From: HGM11525 sp045649145
GTDB taxonomy: Bacteria > Bacillota > Clostridia > UBA1381
Assembly (NCBI GenBank): GCA_045649145.1
Contig: JAZRPK010000036.1
Span: 1-40,389, forward strand
Direction of reading: 5' to 3'
Length of the DNA stretch: 40,389 nt
A model generated the notes under the pieces. It saw only the letters and a program-made list of their open reading frames with translations, searched no databases and was not told where the DNA came from. The translations under genes and the position numbers were made by a program. Shown piece by piece: positions 18,291 through 25,958 of this stretch (the first letter of the stretch is position 1; every line of letters starts with the position of its first letter).

Positions 18291-18307
18291 CAGAAAGGGG
18301 ACACTAA

Positions 18308-18463
18308 ATGGAGTATCTTGCATTGGCAGTTGTAATAGTAATGGCAATAAGGTGTATCAGTTTTGGCATATCGACAATAACCGACAAAAATATAGTAGGC
18401 GGTATTGCGACAATTTTACTTGCAATAGGCTCTGTTGTTTGCGGTACGGCGGTTTTTTATTGA
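18308..18463 (+). CDS. 51-residue membrane protein downstream of gerAC
   Basis: The reading frame starts at ATG 18308, 7 nt after AAAGGGG (18294-18300), and ends at TGA 18461-18463. The product (MEYLALAVVIVMAIRC at its start, ILLAIGSVVCGTAVFY at its end) has two hydrophobic helices joined by a short polar turn. It begins 17 nt after gerAC, so it is probably the fourth gene of the receptor operon. Small two-helix proteins are encoded with some ger operons (the so-called D subunits), but I cannot confirm homology. The stop codon lies inside the -35 of the rnpB promoter. Confidence 0.7.
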   Translation: MEYLALAVVIVMAIRCISFGISTITDKNIVGGIATILLAIGSVVCGTAVFY

Positions 18464-18488
18464 CAAAAGCTTTAGCATATGATAGAAT
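18460..18488 (+). promoter_or_regulatory. rnpB promoter
   Basis: TTGACA (18460-18465) and TAGAAT (18483-18488) are 17 nt apart. The expected start at about 18495 coincides with the 5' end of helix P1 of RNase P RNA. The -35 covers the stop codon of the small membrane protein gene. Confidence 0.85.
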
Positions 18489-18493
18489 GCGTG

Positions 18494-18832
18494 ATGAGTA
18501 GGTCAGACAATCGCGGGCAAAGTAAAATTTGCGTGAGGAAAGTCCGGGCTCCATAGAGCAAGGATGCCGGCTAACGGCCGGTGAGGGCGACCTTAAGGAT
18601 AGTGCAACAGAAAATAAATGCCTCGCTTGCGGGGCGATTGTGGAAATGTGCGGTAAGAGCGCACAGGGAATATGGTAACTGACTTCCCGTGTAAACCCCA
18701 TCCGGAGCAACATTTGACAGCACAATTAAGCCTGCTCGGCACTGTGCGAAGAAATGGCTTGAGCAACGCAGCAATGCGTCGCCACAGATAGATGATTGTC
18801 TAATACAGAACCCGGCTTACAGACCTGCTCAT
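18494..18832 (+). ncRNA. rnpB: RNase P RNA (bacterial)
   Basis: The catalytic RNA that trims tRNA 5' leaders. Both universal ends are present: GAGGAAAGTCCGGGCTCC near 18534 and ACAGAACCCGGCTTACAG near 18805. The terminal P1 helix is formed by 18495-18504 and 18822-18831 (ten pairs, one G-U). The central GTAAACCCCATCCGGAGCAA segment near 18691 is also typical. About 338 nt, the usual size, with a promoter at the 5' end and a terminator after the 3' end. Confidence 0.97.
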
Positions 18833-18842
18833 TTGCTTTAAC

Positions 18843-18877
18843 AAAAACCTCCCAAACGTGTTGTTTAGGAGGTTTTT
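18843..18877. terminator. Terminator after rnpB, shared with the M15 peptidase gene
   Basis: AAAAACCTCC and GGAGGTTTTT form the outer stem, with AAAC/GTTT continuing inside one mismatch. T runs occur on both strands, which fits the convergent genes. Confidence 0.85.
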
Positions 18878-18887
18878 ATATGCCCTG

Positions 18888-19787
18888 TTACTTAAATGTA
18901 GATACTCTCGAACTGTACGCCCAGTAATATTTTGTTGTCCTTGTATCAACGTGCACAAAGGATGAATAAAGCCCGATGCCTTTTACGCCTAAGCTTTCGG
19001 CATATCTGGCGATTTCCCGGGGCGAAACACCGCTTATGCTTATATCTGCGGCTTGTCCGTACAAATGCAGGGATTGTGACGAGCCGCCTACCTTTTTGTT
19101 ATATGAGGAAGTTCTGTATGCCGAGCTTATGGTAACCGGCTTGTTAAAATAATCTCTTATATCCTGCAAAAGTGCCGCAAGCTTCAAGTCGATTTTCACT
19201 ATATCACTTCCATCGTTACACTTAAACTCTTTAATCTTGAAATTGCGGGTTATATTCTTGCTGCCATCAGCTCTTAAAGAGTATGTAACCACCTTAGATG
19301 GAGTGGAAGAGTAGTTTGAAACTTGAGTATTTCCGCTTTTTAGCGAGGATATTTTCTGCAGGGTTTTTTGCCCTGCAATACCATCTGCCGAAAGCGAGTT
19401 CGCTGACTGAAATCTCCTGACGGCATTTTTTGTGTTGGTGCCGTAGACACCGTCTGAAGAGCCGAGGCTGTAGCCTAAGGCTTTCAAATCGTTTTGCAGG
19501 CTTGTAACGGTTGAATTTATCTTAGCGAGCGTTTTCTCTCCCGCAATCCCGTCTGTCGATAAGCCGTTTGACGACTGGAAGGCCTTTACTGCAGTAACTG
19601 TTTTTGCACCGAAAACACCGTCTGCAGCTATTTTTGAATAGCCCAAGCCGTTTAAGTTCATTTGCAGGCGGGTAACCTCTGCTCCGCTGCTTCCGCTTTT
19701 TAATGCTGCTGATGCCGAAAGGTCTAAAAAAGACATACAAGCAATTAAGACAAACAGCAAAAATGATAGCTTTCCGATTTTTTTCAT
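18888..19787 (-). CDS. Secreted M15-type peptidase with two peptidoglycan-binding domains
   Basis: The 299-residue protein starts with a signal peptide (about residues 1-27, ending SASA). Two PG_binding_1 repeats follow (about 30-90 and 92-148, each with DGVFG/DGVYG and a DGIAG-x-KTL ending). The C-terminal M15A-like metallopeptidase domain has SSAYRTSSYN near 221, the metal ligands H241 and D248 in HLYGQAAD, and H279 in FVHVD. These enzymes cut cell-wall peptide cross-links or stem peptides. Placement beside spoIIID suggests, but does not prove, a role in sporulation or germination. It ends at the shared terminator with rnpB. Confidence 0.9.
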   Translation of the reverse strand: MKKIGKLSFLLFVLIACMSFLDLSASAALKSGSSGAEVTRLQMNLNGLGYSKIAADGVFGAKTVTAVKAFQSSNGLSTDGIAGEKTLAKINSTVTSLQNDLKALGYSLGSSDGVYGTNTKNAVRRFQSANSLSADGIAGQKTLQKISSLKSGNTQVSNYSSTPSKVVTYSLRADGSKNITRNFKIKEFKCNDGSDIVKIDLKLAALLQDIRDYFNKPVTISSAYRTSSYNKKVGGSSQSLHLYGQAADISISGVSPREIARYAESLGVKGIGLYSSFVHVDTRTTKYYWAYSSRVSTFK

Positions 19788-19918
19788 TCTTATTCCCTTT
19801 CTTTATTATACCTGAAAGCCCCTTGATATAATTATAAAGTATAGTAATTTGTATGTCAATTGGAATGGAGGCAGATTTGAGTGGTAATATTTTGTTCTTT
19901 TAGCTAACGTCTGCCAAG

Positions 19919-19953
19919 AAAAAAACAGCATCCACTCAAAGCGAATGCTGTTT
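19919..19953 (-). terminator. Terminator of spoIIID
   Basis: On the minus strand a 9-bp stem (19945-19953 with 19923-19931) is followed by seven T residues. The stem overlaps the last codons of spoIIID. Confidence 0.8.
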
Positions 19954-20196
19954 ATGTAAGTATTTTTCTTTAGTTGCCAGACCGCCTCTTATGTGGCGTT
20001 CTGCCTTGTTTTCTGCCAAAATAGCCTGCACCTGCTTCTGCAGCTGTCCGTCCAGATAGGAAAGCCGCTCGGTTATGTCTTTATGTACGGTAGATTTAGA
20101 AACATTAAATTTTTTGGCAGCTTTTCTGACTGTGGATTTGTTCGTAACAATGTAGTTTGCGAGCTCTAAAGCCCGTGCTTCGATATAATCCTTCAT
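19936..20196 (-). CDS. spoIIID: Sporulation transcription regulator SpoIIID
   Basis: A mother-cell DNA-binding protein of 86 residues that acts on sigma-E-dependent genes and helps the switch to sigma-K. It begins MKDYIEARALELANYIV and has the helix-turn-helix STVRKAAKKFNVSKSTVHKD at about 20-39, both family hallmarks. A GGGGGAG ribosome site precedes the ATG. The first 13 codons and 16 bp of upstream sequence are duplicated at 24543-24598, beside what seems to be the former upstream region of this gene. Only this copy is complete. Its promoter must now lie in 20213-20290, next to the divergent cassette promoter. Confidence 0.95.
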   Translation of the reverse strand: MKDYIEARALELANYIVTNKSTVRKAAKKFNVSKSTVHKDITERLSYLDGQLQKQVQAILAENKAERHIRGGLATKEKYLHKQHSL

Positions 20197-20212
20197 TTTT
20201 CTCCCCCAAAAA
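20157..20212. repeat. Direct repeat, copy 1 (spoIIID 5' end), left edge of the phosphocholine cassette
   Basis: This 56-bp segment matches 24543-24598 at 54 positions, in the same orientation. It covers the spoIIID ribosome site and its first 13 codons. Confidence 0.93.
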
Positions 20213-20266
20213 CAATAGTTGTTACAGTATATGCACAGTAGCCATAGAATAATCCAACTTTTATAC

Positions 20267-20295
20267 TTGACTTTCCCATAATTCAGTGATATAAT
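20267..20295 (+). promoter_or_regulatory. Promoter of the phosphocholine cassette
   Basis: TTGACT (20267-20272) and TATAAT (20290-20295) are exactly 17 nt apart. Transcription from about 20302 rules out the in-frame ATG at 20294 as the main start of the next gene. Confidence 0.82.
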
Positions 20296-20359
20296 GAAAA
20301 TGCTGTTAAGGCATTTTTATTTTATAACTGCGTTCACGAAAAAACATAGGTGGGTATTT

Positions 20360-22126
20360 ATGAACATTAAAATTCTGGAAATTCTTAATCATTTGGCTCT
20401 TAAGCCATTTATTAGCCAACGCATTCTCGCCGAAGAATGCAATTGCTCGCTTGGTTTTATAAACAAGTCGCTTAAAGCTTTTATCGAACAAGGGTATGTT
20501 GACGAAAATTTTGTTGTCACCAAAAAAGCAAATGAATTATTTGAAAAAAACAGACCTAAAAACGCAATTATTCTTGCGGCAGGATTTGGTATGCGCATGG
20601 TTCCCGTTAACACCAAATACCCCAAGGCGCTTATAGAAGTAAATGGTAAGCCGCTTATTGAACGCATGATAGAGCAGCTGCATGAGGTTGGCATTAACGA
20701 AATATATATAGTTGTCGGTTTTATGAAAGAGAGCTTTGAATATCTGATTAACGAATTTGGTGTAAAGCTTATTGTAAACAGAGACTATGCTGTTAAAAAC
20801 AATTTATATTCTCTTGCGTGTGCACAAAGACATATCAAAAACACATATATTATTCCGTGTGATATATATTTTTCCGAGAATCCTTTTAGAAAAAAGGAAC
20901 TGTATTCCTGGTATATGGTAGACGAAACCGATAGTCCGTCAAGTCAAATTCGGGTTAACAGAAAGAACGAACTTGTTTTAACAAATCAAAGCCAGAACGG
21001 AAATGCTATGATAGGGCTTAGTTATTTGTGCGGACCTGATGTTAACGAGGTTGTAAGCCGACTGAAAGAATATAATGAAGACCCTGCTCACAATAATGAT
21101 TTTTGGGAAGAAACGCTTTATAAAAACAACAAGATGTTAATTAGTGCCCGTGTAGTAAAAAAAGGATTTGCGACCGAAATCAACACTTATGAGCAATTAC
21201 GCACCTTAGACAGAACATCAAGACATCTTCGCTCTGCTGCTATTGAAACCGCTGCTGACGCTCTGGGAGTAAAAAGTGAGCATATAAAAAATATAACTAT
21301 ACTCAAAAAAGGGATGACCAACCGTTCGTTTTTGTTTGAGTGTAAAAATCAAAGGTACGTTATGCGTATTCCGGGAGAAGGCACAGACCAACTTATAAAC
21401 CGTGAAGACGAGGCTGCTGTTTTTTCGGCAATTAAAGGCTTGGAGCTGTGTGACGACCCTGTATACATAAACGCAAAAAACGGATATAAAATCACCCGTT
21501 TTATAAATGATGCCAGAGCGTGTGACATTGATAATGAATACGAGCTTGAGCTCTGTATGAAAAAACTTCGTCGTTTTCACGAGCTTAATATTGTTGTTCC
21601 GCACGATTTTGATATTTTTGGGAATATAGATTATTACGAGTCACTACGTGGCGAAGAATCTATGTATCGTGATTATGAAATTACAAAGAAAAATGTGCTA
21701 TCACTAAAAACATTTATTGATAAAAATATAAAAACAAAGACCCTTTGTCATATTGATTCCGTGCCCGACAATTTTCTTTTTGACCCACATACCGAAGGCG
21801 AATTAAGTCTTCAGCTTACAGACTGGGAGTATGCAGGTATGCAAGACCCTCACGTAGATATTGCGATGTTTTGCATATACTCACTATACAATAAAGAGCA
21901 GATAGATAAATTAATTGATATCTATTTTAATAATGATTGTGACAAAAATACTCGTCTTAAAATTTATTGCTATATAGCAGCGTGCGGATTGTTGTGGAGC
22001 AACTGGTGCGAGTATAAACACCATTTAGGTGTAGAGTTTGGTGAATATTCTCTTATGCAATATCACTATGCAAAAGAATATTATCGCATTTTCAAGAAAG
22101 AAACAGAAGGTAGTGAAAATGAATAA
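20360..22126 (+). CDS. Winged-helix / LicC-like cytidylyltransferase / LicA-like choline kinase fusion
   Basis: This 588-residue protein has three parts. Residues 1-65 form a winged-helix DNA-binding type domain (ILNHLALKPFISQRILAEE, then GFINKSLKAF). Residues 68 to about 295 are a nucleotidyltransferase with NAIILAAGFGMRM and KYPKALIEVNGKPLIERMI, as in LicC CTP:phosphocholine cytidylyltransferase. The C-terminal part is a choline/ethanolamine kinase-like phosphotransferase with LCHIDSVPDNFLF (about 463-475) and LTDWEYAG (about 487). In one chain it could phosphorylate choline and activate it as CDP-choline. The ATG at 20360 lies downstream of the mapped promoter and is preceded by AGGTGG. 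It overlaps the next gene by 8 bp. Choline versus another alcohol is inferred from family and context. Confidence 0.85.
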   Translation: MNIKILEILNHLALKPFISQRILAEECNCSLGFINKSLKAFIEQGYVDENFVVTKKANELFEKNRPKNAIILAAGFGMRMVPVNTKYPKALIEVNGKPLIERMIEQLHEVGINEIYIVVGFMKESFEYLINEFGVKLIVNRDYAVKNNLYSLACAQRHIKNTYIIPCDIYFSENPFRKKELYSWYMVDETDSPSSQIRVNRKNELVLTNQSQNGNAMIGLSYLCGPDVNEVVSRLKEYNEDPAHNNDFWEETLYKNNKMLISARVVKKGFATEINTYEQLRTLDRTSRHLRSAAIETAADALGVKSEHIKNITILKKGMTNRSFLFECKNQRYVMRIPGEGTDQLINREDEAAVFSAIKGLELCDDPVYINAKNGYKITRFINDARACDIDNEYELELCMKKLRRFHELNIVVPHDFDIFGNIDYYESLRGEESMYRDYEITKKNVLSLKTFIDKNIKTKTLCHIDSVPDNFLFDPHTEGELSLQLTDWEYAGMQDPHVDIAMFCIYSLYNKEQIDKLIDIYFNNDCDKNTRLKIYCYIAACGLLWSNWCEYKHHLGVEFGEYSLMQYHYAKEYYRIFKKETEGSENE

Positions 22127-22841
22127 AGTAAAGAGAGCAATAATTATGGCAGCAGGCACAGGAACACGTATGAGGCCTGTAACGCTCACAACGCCTAAAC
22201 CGTTGGTAAAGGTTAACGGAGTAAGAATGATAGATACTGTCATAAACGCACTTCATAAGAACGGAATTTATGAAATTTACGTTGTTGTAGGTTATCTTAA
22301 GGAAAAATTCGACGAGCTGAAAGCGGATTTTCCTGATATAAAGATAATAGAAAATCCTTATTACGACAAATGTAATAATATTTCATCGCTTTATATGGCA
22401 AGAGATTATATAGAAAACGCTATTATACTGGACGGAGATCAGATAATTAAAAATGACGCTATTTTATCTCCTGACTTTGAACGCTCAGGATATAACGCTG
22501 TCTGGACCGACTCACAAACAAACGAATGGGTATTGACACTTGAAAATGACGTTGTTACATCCTGCAGCCGAATAGGCGGCGAAAGAGGATGGCAGCTGTT
22601 TAGCGTGTCACGCTGGACCTCATCTGACGGAAAGCGTCTTAAAAAACATCTAGAAGAACAGTTTGAAAATAAAAAGAATTATCAAATTTATTGGGATGAT
22701 ATTGCGTTGTTTTGCTATCCTAACGAATATCAGCTTGGCATTTATAAGATGAATAAAGAAGATATTATCGAAATTGATGGACTTGATGAGCTCATTATGG
22801 AGGACAGCTCCTATAAAAAGTACATAAATGGAGGGAATTAG
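22119..22841 (+). CDS. Second LicC-like nucleotidyltransferase
   Basis: A 240-residue single-domain nucleotidyltransferase with the activation motif RAIIMAAGTGTRMRPVT (residues 5-21) and TPKPLVKVNG. YDKCNNISSLYMARDY and an ILDGD metal-site Asp follow. The sequence resembles LicC-like CTP:phosphocholine cytidylyltransferases and the middle domain of the preceding gene. ATG 22119 has AGAAGG 8 nt upstream and overlaps the previous stop. Two such enzymes in one operon suggest that either one fused domain has lost activity or two phospho-alcohols are activated. Confidence 0.82.
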   Translation: MNKVKRAIIMAAGTGTRMRPVTLTTPKPLVKVNGVRMIDTVINALHKNGIYEIYVVVGYLKEKFDELKADFPDIKIIENPYYDKCNNISSLYMARDYIENAIILDGDQIIKNDAILSPDFERSGYNAVWTDSQTNEWVLTLENDVVTSCSRIGGERGWQLFSVSRWTSSDGKRLKKHLEEQFENKKNYQIYWDDIALFCYPNEYQLGIYKMNKEDIIEIDGLDELIMEDSSYKKYINGGN

Positions 22842-22842
22842 A

Positions 22843-24390
22843 ATGAAAAATTTACCCGCAGGAACTAAGAAAAAGGAAATTGACTGGATGATAACCATAG
22901 TTCCGCTTGGAATTGTTGTGTTACTAAGCTTGCTTTTCTTTTTTATGCCAGAAGCATCCAATACGGTAGTGAGCCAAATACGTTTCTTTTTAGGAGATAC
23001 TTTGGGGGTGTATTACCTTATCATAGGACTTGGCGTGTTTTTGTTTTCTATGTTTATAGCCTTTTCCAAATACGGAAATATAGTATTGGGTGACAAGGGC
23101 GAAAAGCCAAAATACTCCTTCTTCTCTTGGGGCTCTATGATGTTCACGGCAGGTCTTGCGGCAGACATACTTTTCTATTCCTTTTCAGAGTGGATATTAT
23201 ATGCTACAGATCCTCATATCGCTGAATTAGGCTCTATACAGGAATGGGCAAGTGTTTATCCTATTTATCATTGGAGTCTTATTCCGTGGGCGTTTTATTT
23301 GGTGTTGGCGGTGGCGTTTGGTTTTATGCTTCACGTAAGAAAAACCGAAAAGCAAAAGTACTCCGAGGCCTGCCGTCCGATTCTTGGTAAACACACAAAC
23401 GGAATTGTTGGCAGAATTATCGACCTCCTTGCCGTTTTTGCATTGCTTGCAGGTACTGCAACTACTTTTTCGTTGGCAACACCGCTTATGTCAAAAATTA
23501 TTGCGGTTATTTTTGGTATTCAGGCAAGCGAAACCTTGATAAATATTATTATTTTGCTGGTCACCTGCGCTGTTTATACATATTCTCTGCTGCACGGCTT
23601 TAAGGGCATAAATATACTGGCAAAATCCTGTATATTCTTTTTCTTTGGCTTGCTTGCATATGTATTTTTGTTTGGCGGACAAGCAAAATATACTATCGAA
23701 ACAGGTGTAACTGCCATAGGTACAATGGTACAAAACTTCTTTAGTCTTTCTACATACACCGACCCGATGCGTACAACGTCATTCCCGCAAAACTGGACCA
23801 TATTCTATTGGGCCTATTGGATGGTTTGGTGTGTTGCCGCTCCCTTCTTTATCGGTAATATTTCGCGTGGCAGAACAGTTCGTCAGACAATTCTGGGCGG
23901 TTACGGTTTTGGTGTAGGCTCAACTATTTTAAGTTTTATTATACTTGGCAACTATTCACTCGGGTTGCAAACCTCGGGTGCTGCAAACTTTATAGCAGAA
24001 TATACACAATCAGGCGACCTTTATTCCTTGATTATATCTGTAATCAAAACCTTGCCCTGCGCACCCTTTGTACTTGTACTTGTGCTTGTAACAATGATGC
24101 TGTTTTATGCGACATCGTTTGACTCTATTGCGCTTATTGGTGCTTGTTACAGCTACAAGAAACTTGGCAGAAACGAAATGCCGAGCAAGTGGATTCAATT
24201 TATTTGGTGTATTTTGTTAATCTTGTTGCCTGTAGCACTGCTGTTTTCAGAAAGTTCAATGAGCAATCTGCAATCGGTTAGCATTATAGCCGCTTTCCCG
24301 ATAGGTATTGTTATGATTTTAATTATTGCAAGCTTTGTAAAAGATGCCAAATGCGTTATGAAAGAACGTGAGGAGAAAAAAGAAGAATAA
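22843..24390 (+). CDS. BCCT-family choline/betaine-type transporter
   Basis: A 515-residue polytopic membrane protein with about twelve hydrophobic segments. FYWAYWMVWCVAAPFFIGNI followed by SRGRTVRQTILGG matches the conserved region of betaine/choline/carnitine transporters around TM8. MFTAGLAADILFYSFSEW corresponds to the glycine-rich TM3 segment, in a divergent form. ATG 22843 follows GGAGGGA with 6 nt spacing. Placed with choline-activating enzymes, it most likely imports choline, filling the role that LicB has in other lic loci. Confidence 0.88.
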   Translation: MKNLPAGTKKKEIDWMITIVPLGIVVLLSLLFFFMPEASNTVVSQIRFFLGDTLGVYYLIIGLGVFLFSMFIAFSKYGNIVLGDKGEKPKYSFFSWGSMMFTAGLAADILFYSFSEWILYATDPHIAELGSIQEWASVYPIYHWSLIPWAFYLVLAVAFGFMLHVRKTEKQKYSEACRPILGKHTNGIVGRIIDLLAVFALLAGTATTFSLATPLMSKIIAVIFGIQASETLINIIILLVTCAVYTYSLLHGFKGINILAKSCIFFFFGLLAYVFLFGGQAKYTIETGVTAIGTMVQNFFSLSTYTDPMRTTSFPQNWTIFYWAYWMVWCVAAPFFIGNISRGRTVRQTILGGYGFGVGSTILSFIILGNYSLGLQTSGAANFIAEYTQSGDLYSLIISVIKTLPCAPFVLVLVLVTMMLFYATSFDSIALIGACYSYKKLGRNEMPSKWIQFIWCILLILLPVALLFSESSMSNLQSVSIIAAFPIGIVMILIIASFVKDAKCVMKEREEKKEE

Positions 24391-24402
24391 TTATATAAAA
24401 AC

Positions 24403-24451
24403 AAGGGGTATATTCACCATACTCATCACGAGTTTGGGACATATACCCCTT
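24403..24451. terminator. Long-loop hairpin after the BCCT transporter gene
   Basis: A perfect 11-bp stem (24403-24413 with 24441-24451) encloses 27 nt. The plus strand has no T run, but the minus strand does just beyond the stem. It may still stabilise or end the cassette transcript. Confidence 0.45.
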
Positions 24452-24504
24452 AATATTGCGTATTTTTAGAGCAAGAAAGAGTATTATTTCAAGTAGAATT
24501 AACT

Positions 24505-24598
24505 CTATTGATTATCGCCTGTACGATACTCGCTGACAAGAGTTGCAAGCTCTAAAGCCCGTGCTTCGATATAATCCTTCATTTTTCTCTCCCAAAAA
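24505..24598 (-). pseudogene. spoIIID 5' relic, and direct repeat copy 2
   Basis: Positions 24543-24598 match the spoIIID start region (20157-20212) at 54 of 56 bases, including the ribosome site and codons for MKDYIEARALELA from the ATG at 24582. After codon 13 the frame leaves spoIIID, reads TLVSEYRTGDNQ and stops at 24505. No helix-turn-helix is encoded, so this is a remnant. It marks the right edge of the phosphocholine cassette. Confidence 0.9.
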
Positions 24599-24634
24599 TT
24601 TTTGCCACTCAATTTATATGCAAAAATTCTCGGG

Positions 24635-24683
24635 AATAGTAATACAATTTCAAAACCTGCTCTTATAGCATTTTTTGCTTTGG
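24635..24683 (-). pseudogene. SDR gene 3' relic, and direct repeat copy A
   Basis: These 49 bp match 37543-37591 at 42 positions without gaps, the outer 21 bp (24663-24683) being identical. In the SDR frame the relic reads QSKKCYKSRF then TGA at 24650-24652; the intact gene ends QSKKCYKNMF then TGA at the same relative place. Upstream the frame is lost at once (TAA). The 67 bp between this stop and the spoIIID relic ATG look like an old SDR-spoIIID spacer. Confidence 0.8.
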
Positions 24684-24747
24684 CATATTTATTATGTGAA
24701 CGCCACGGCTTATCATAAATGAAAACAAAGGACATTTGAATAATATA

Positions 24748-24776
24748 TTGACTCTATTTCTTGGCTGTGATATACT
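24748..24776 (+). promoter_or_regulatory. Promoter of the amino-sugar cassette
   Basis: TTGACT (24748-24753) and TATACT (24771-24776) are 17 nt apart. Transcription would begin near 24783, just before the aminotransferase gene. Confidence 0.78.
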
Positions 24777-24808
24777 ATAACCAATTATAGATAATGGGGG
24801 CATCAGTT

Positions 24809-25936
24809 ATGATTCCTTTTAATAAACCAAGTATAACGGAGATTGAAAAGAAGTATATTAACGACTCTCTTAACACGCTTAAACTTTGCGGAGACGGAGA
24901 ATTTACACACAAAGCAAGCGATTTTTTTAGAGACAAGTTAAACATCCCAAACACTTTGCTGGTAACATCAGGCACGCATGCGCTTGAACTTGCTGCACTT
25001 TTAGCTGATATTCAACCCGGAGATGAATTTATTGCTCCTTCCTACACATTCGTATCAACAATAAATGCATTTATTCTTCGGGGAGCAAGACCGGTTTTCT
25101 GTGATATCGAAAAAGAAACCATGAATATAGACGCAAATAAAATTGAGGCTCTTGTTACGCCCAAAACAAAAGCAATATGCCCTGTTCATTATGCCGGTGT
25201 AATATGCGATATGGATAAAATAAATGCTATTGCAAAGAAACACAATCTTTTTGTAATTGAAGATGCTGCACAAGCTGTGGGCTCGATTTATAACGGAAAT
25301 CGTCCGGCCGGTACTATCGGCAATATTGGTTGCTTCAGTTTTCATGAAACAAAAAATTATACCATGGGCGAAGGCGGCGGTATTGTTGTAAATGATTACA
25401 AGCTATTCAAACGTGCTGAAATACTTCGCGAAAAAGGCACTGACAGAAGTCAGTTTATTCGAGGAGAAGTAGATAAGTATACTTGGCAGGATATTGGCTC
25501 GTCATATCTTCCATCAGATGTTCTTTCGGCTATGCTTTGTGGGCAACTTGATAGATTTGACGAAATTATGAATAGAAGAATGCATGTTTGGAATTCATAT
25601 AACGATGCGTTTGAGGAGCTTGAAGATAGGGGAAAGCTCATTAGACCTCATATTCCGGAATACACCACACACAATGCCCATATGTACTACATAATCTTGC
25701 CAACATGTGAAATGCGAAACAAAATGATTACAAAGCTGCGTGAAAGGGGCGTACAGTCCGTATTTCATTATATCCCGCTCCACACTTCACCTGCAGGTCA
25801 AAGATATGGATATAAATCAGGCGATTTGCCATTAACAGAAGAATATTCTGCAAGACTATTAAGGCTTCCTCTTTGGGCAGACCTCGCTGACGACGAAATT
25901 AGTTACGTTATAAAATCTGTGAAAGACCTACTATAA
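24809..25936 (+). CDS. dTDP-4-keto-6-deoxyhexose aminotransferase (WecE/RffA-like)
   Basis: A PLP-dependent aminotransferase of the DegT/DnrJ/EryC1/StrS family, 375 residues. It opens MIPFNKP and has the substrate segment GDGEFTH near 28-34, SGTHALELA near 54 and EDAAQAVGS near 151. The likely PLP-binding Lys182 lies in FHETKNYTMGEGG. The closest family I recognise is WecE, which makes dTDP-4-amino-4,6-dideoxygalactose from the RmlB product; a Qui4N-forming VioA-like role is also possible. ATG 24809 follows GGGGG. It is the first gene of a long operon with rmlA and rmlB. Confidence 0.87.
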   Translation: MIPFNKPSITEIEKKYINDSLNTLKLCGDGEFTHKASDFFRDKLNIPNTLLVTSGTHALELAALLADIQPGDEFIAPSYTFVSTINAFILRGARPVFCDIEKETMNIDANKIEALVTPKTKAICPVHYAGVICDMDKINAIAKKHNLFVIEDAAQAVGSIYNGNRPAGTIGNIGCFSFHETKNYTMGEGGGIVVNDYKLFKRAEILREKGTDRSQFIRGEVDKYTWQDIGSSYLPSDVLSAMLCGQLDRFDEIMNRRMHVWNSYNDAFEELEDRGKLIRPHIPEYTTHNAHMYYIILPTCEMRNKMITKLRERGVQSVFHYIPLHTSPAGQRYGYKSGDLPLTEEYSARLLRLPLWADLADDEISYVIKSVKDLL

Positions 25937-25958
25937 AAAAGGGGGGGGTGGACGATTT

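Noticed and set aside
24505..24735. A 76-codon minus-strand frame covering the spoIIID relic
   Set aside because: Its first 51 codons run through the SDR relic and spacer in a different frame from SDR, so the product is an accident of the junction and not a gene.
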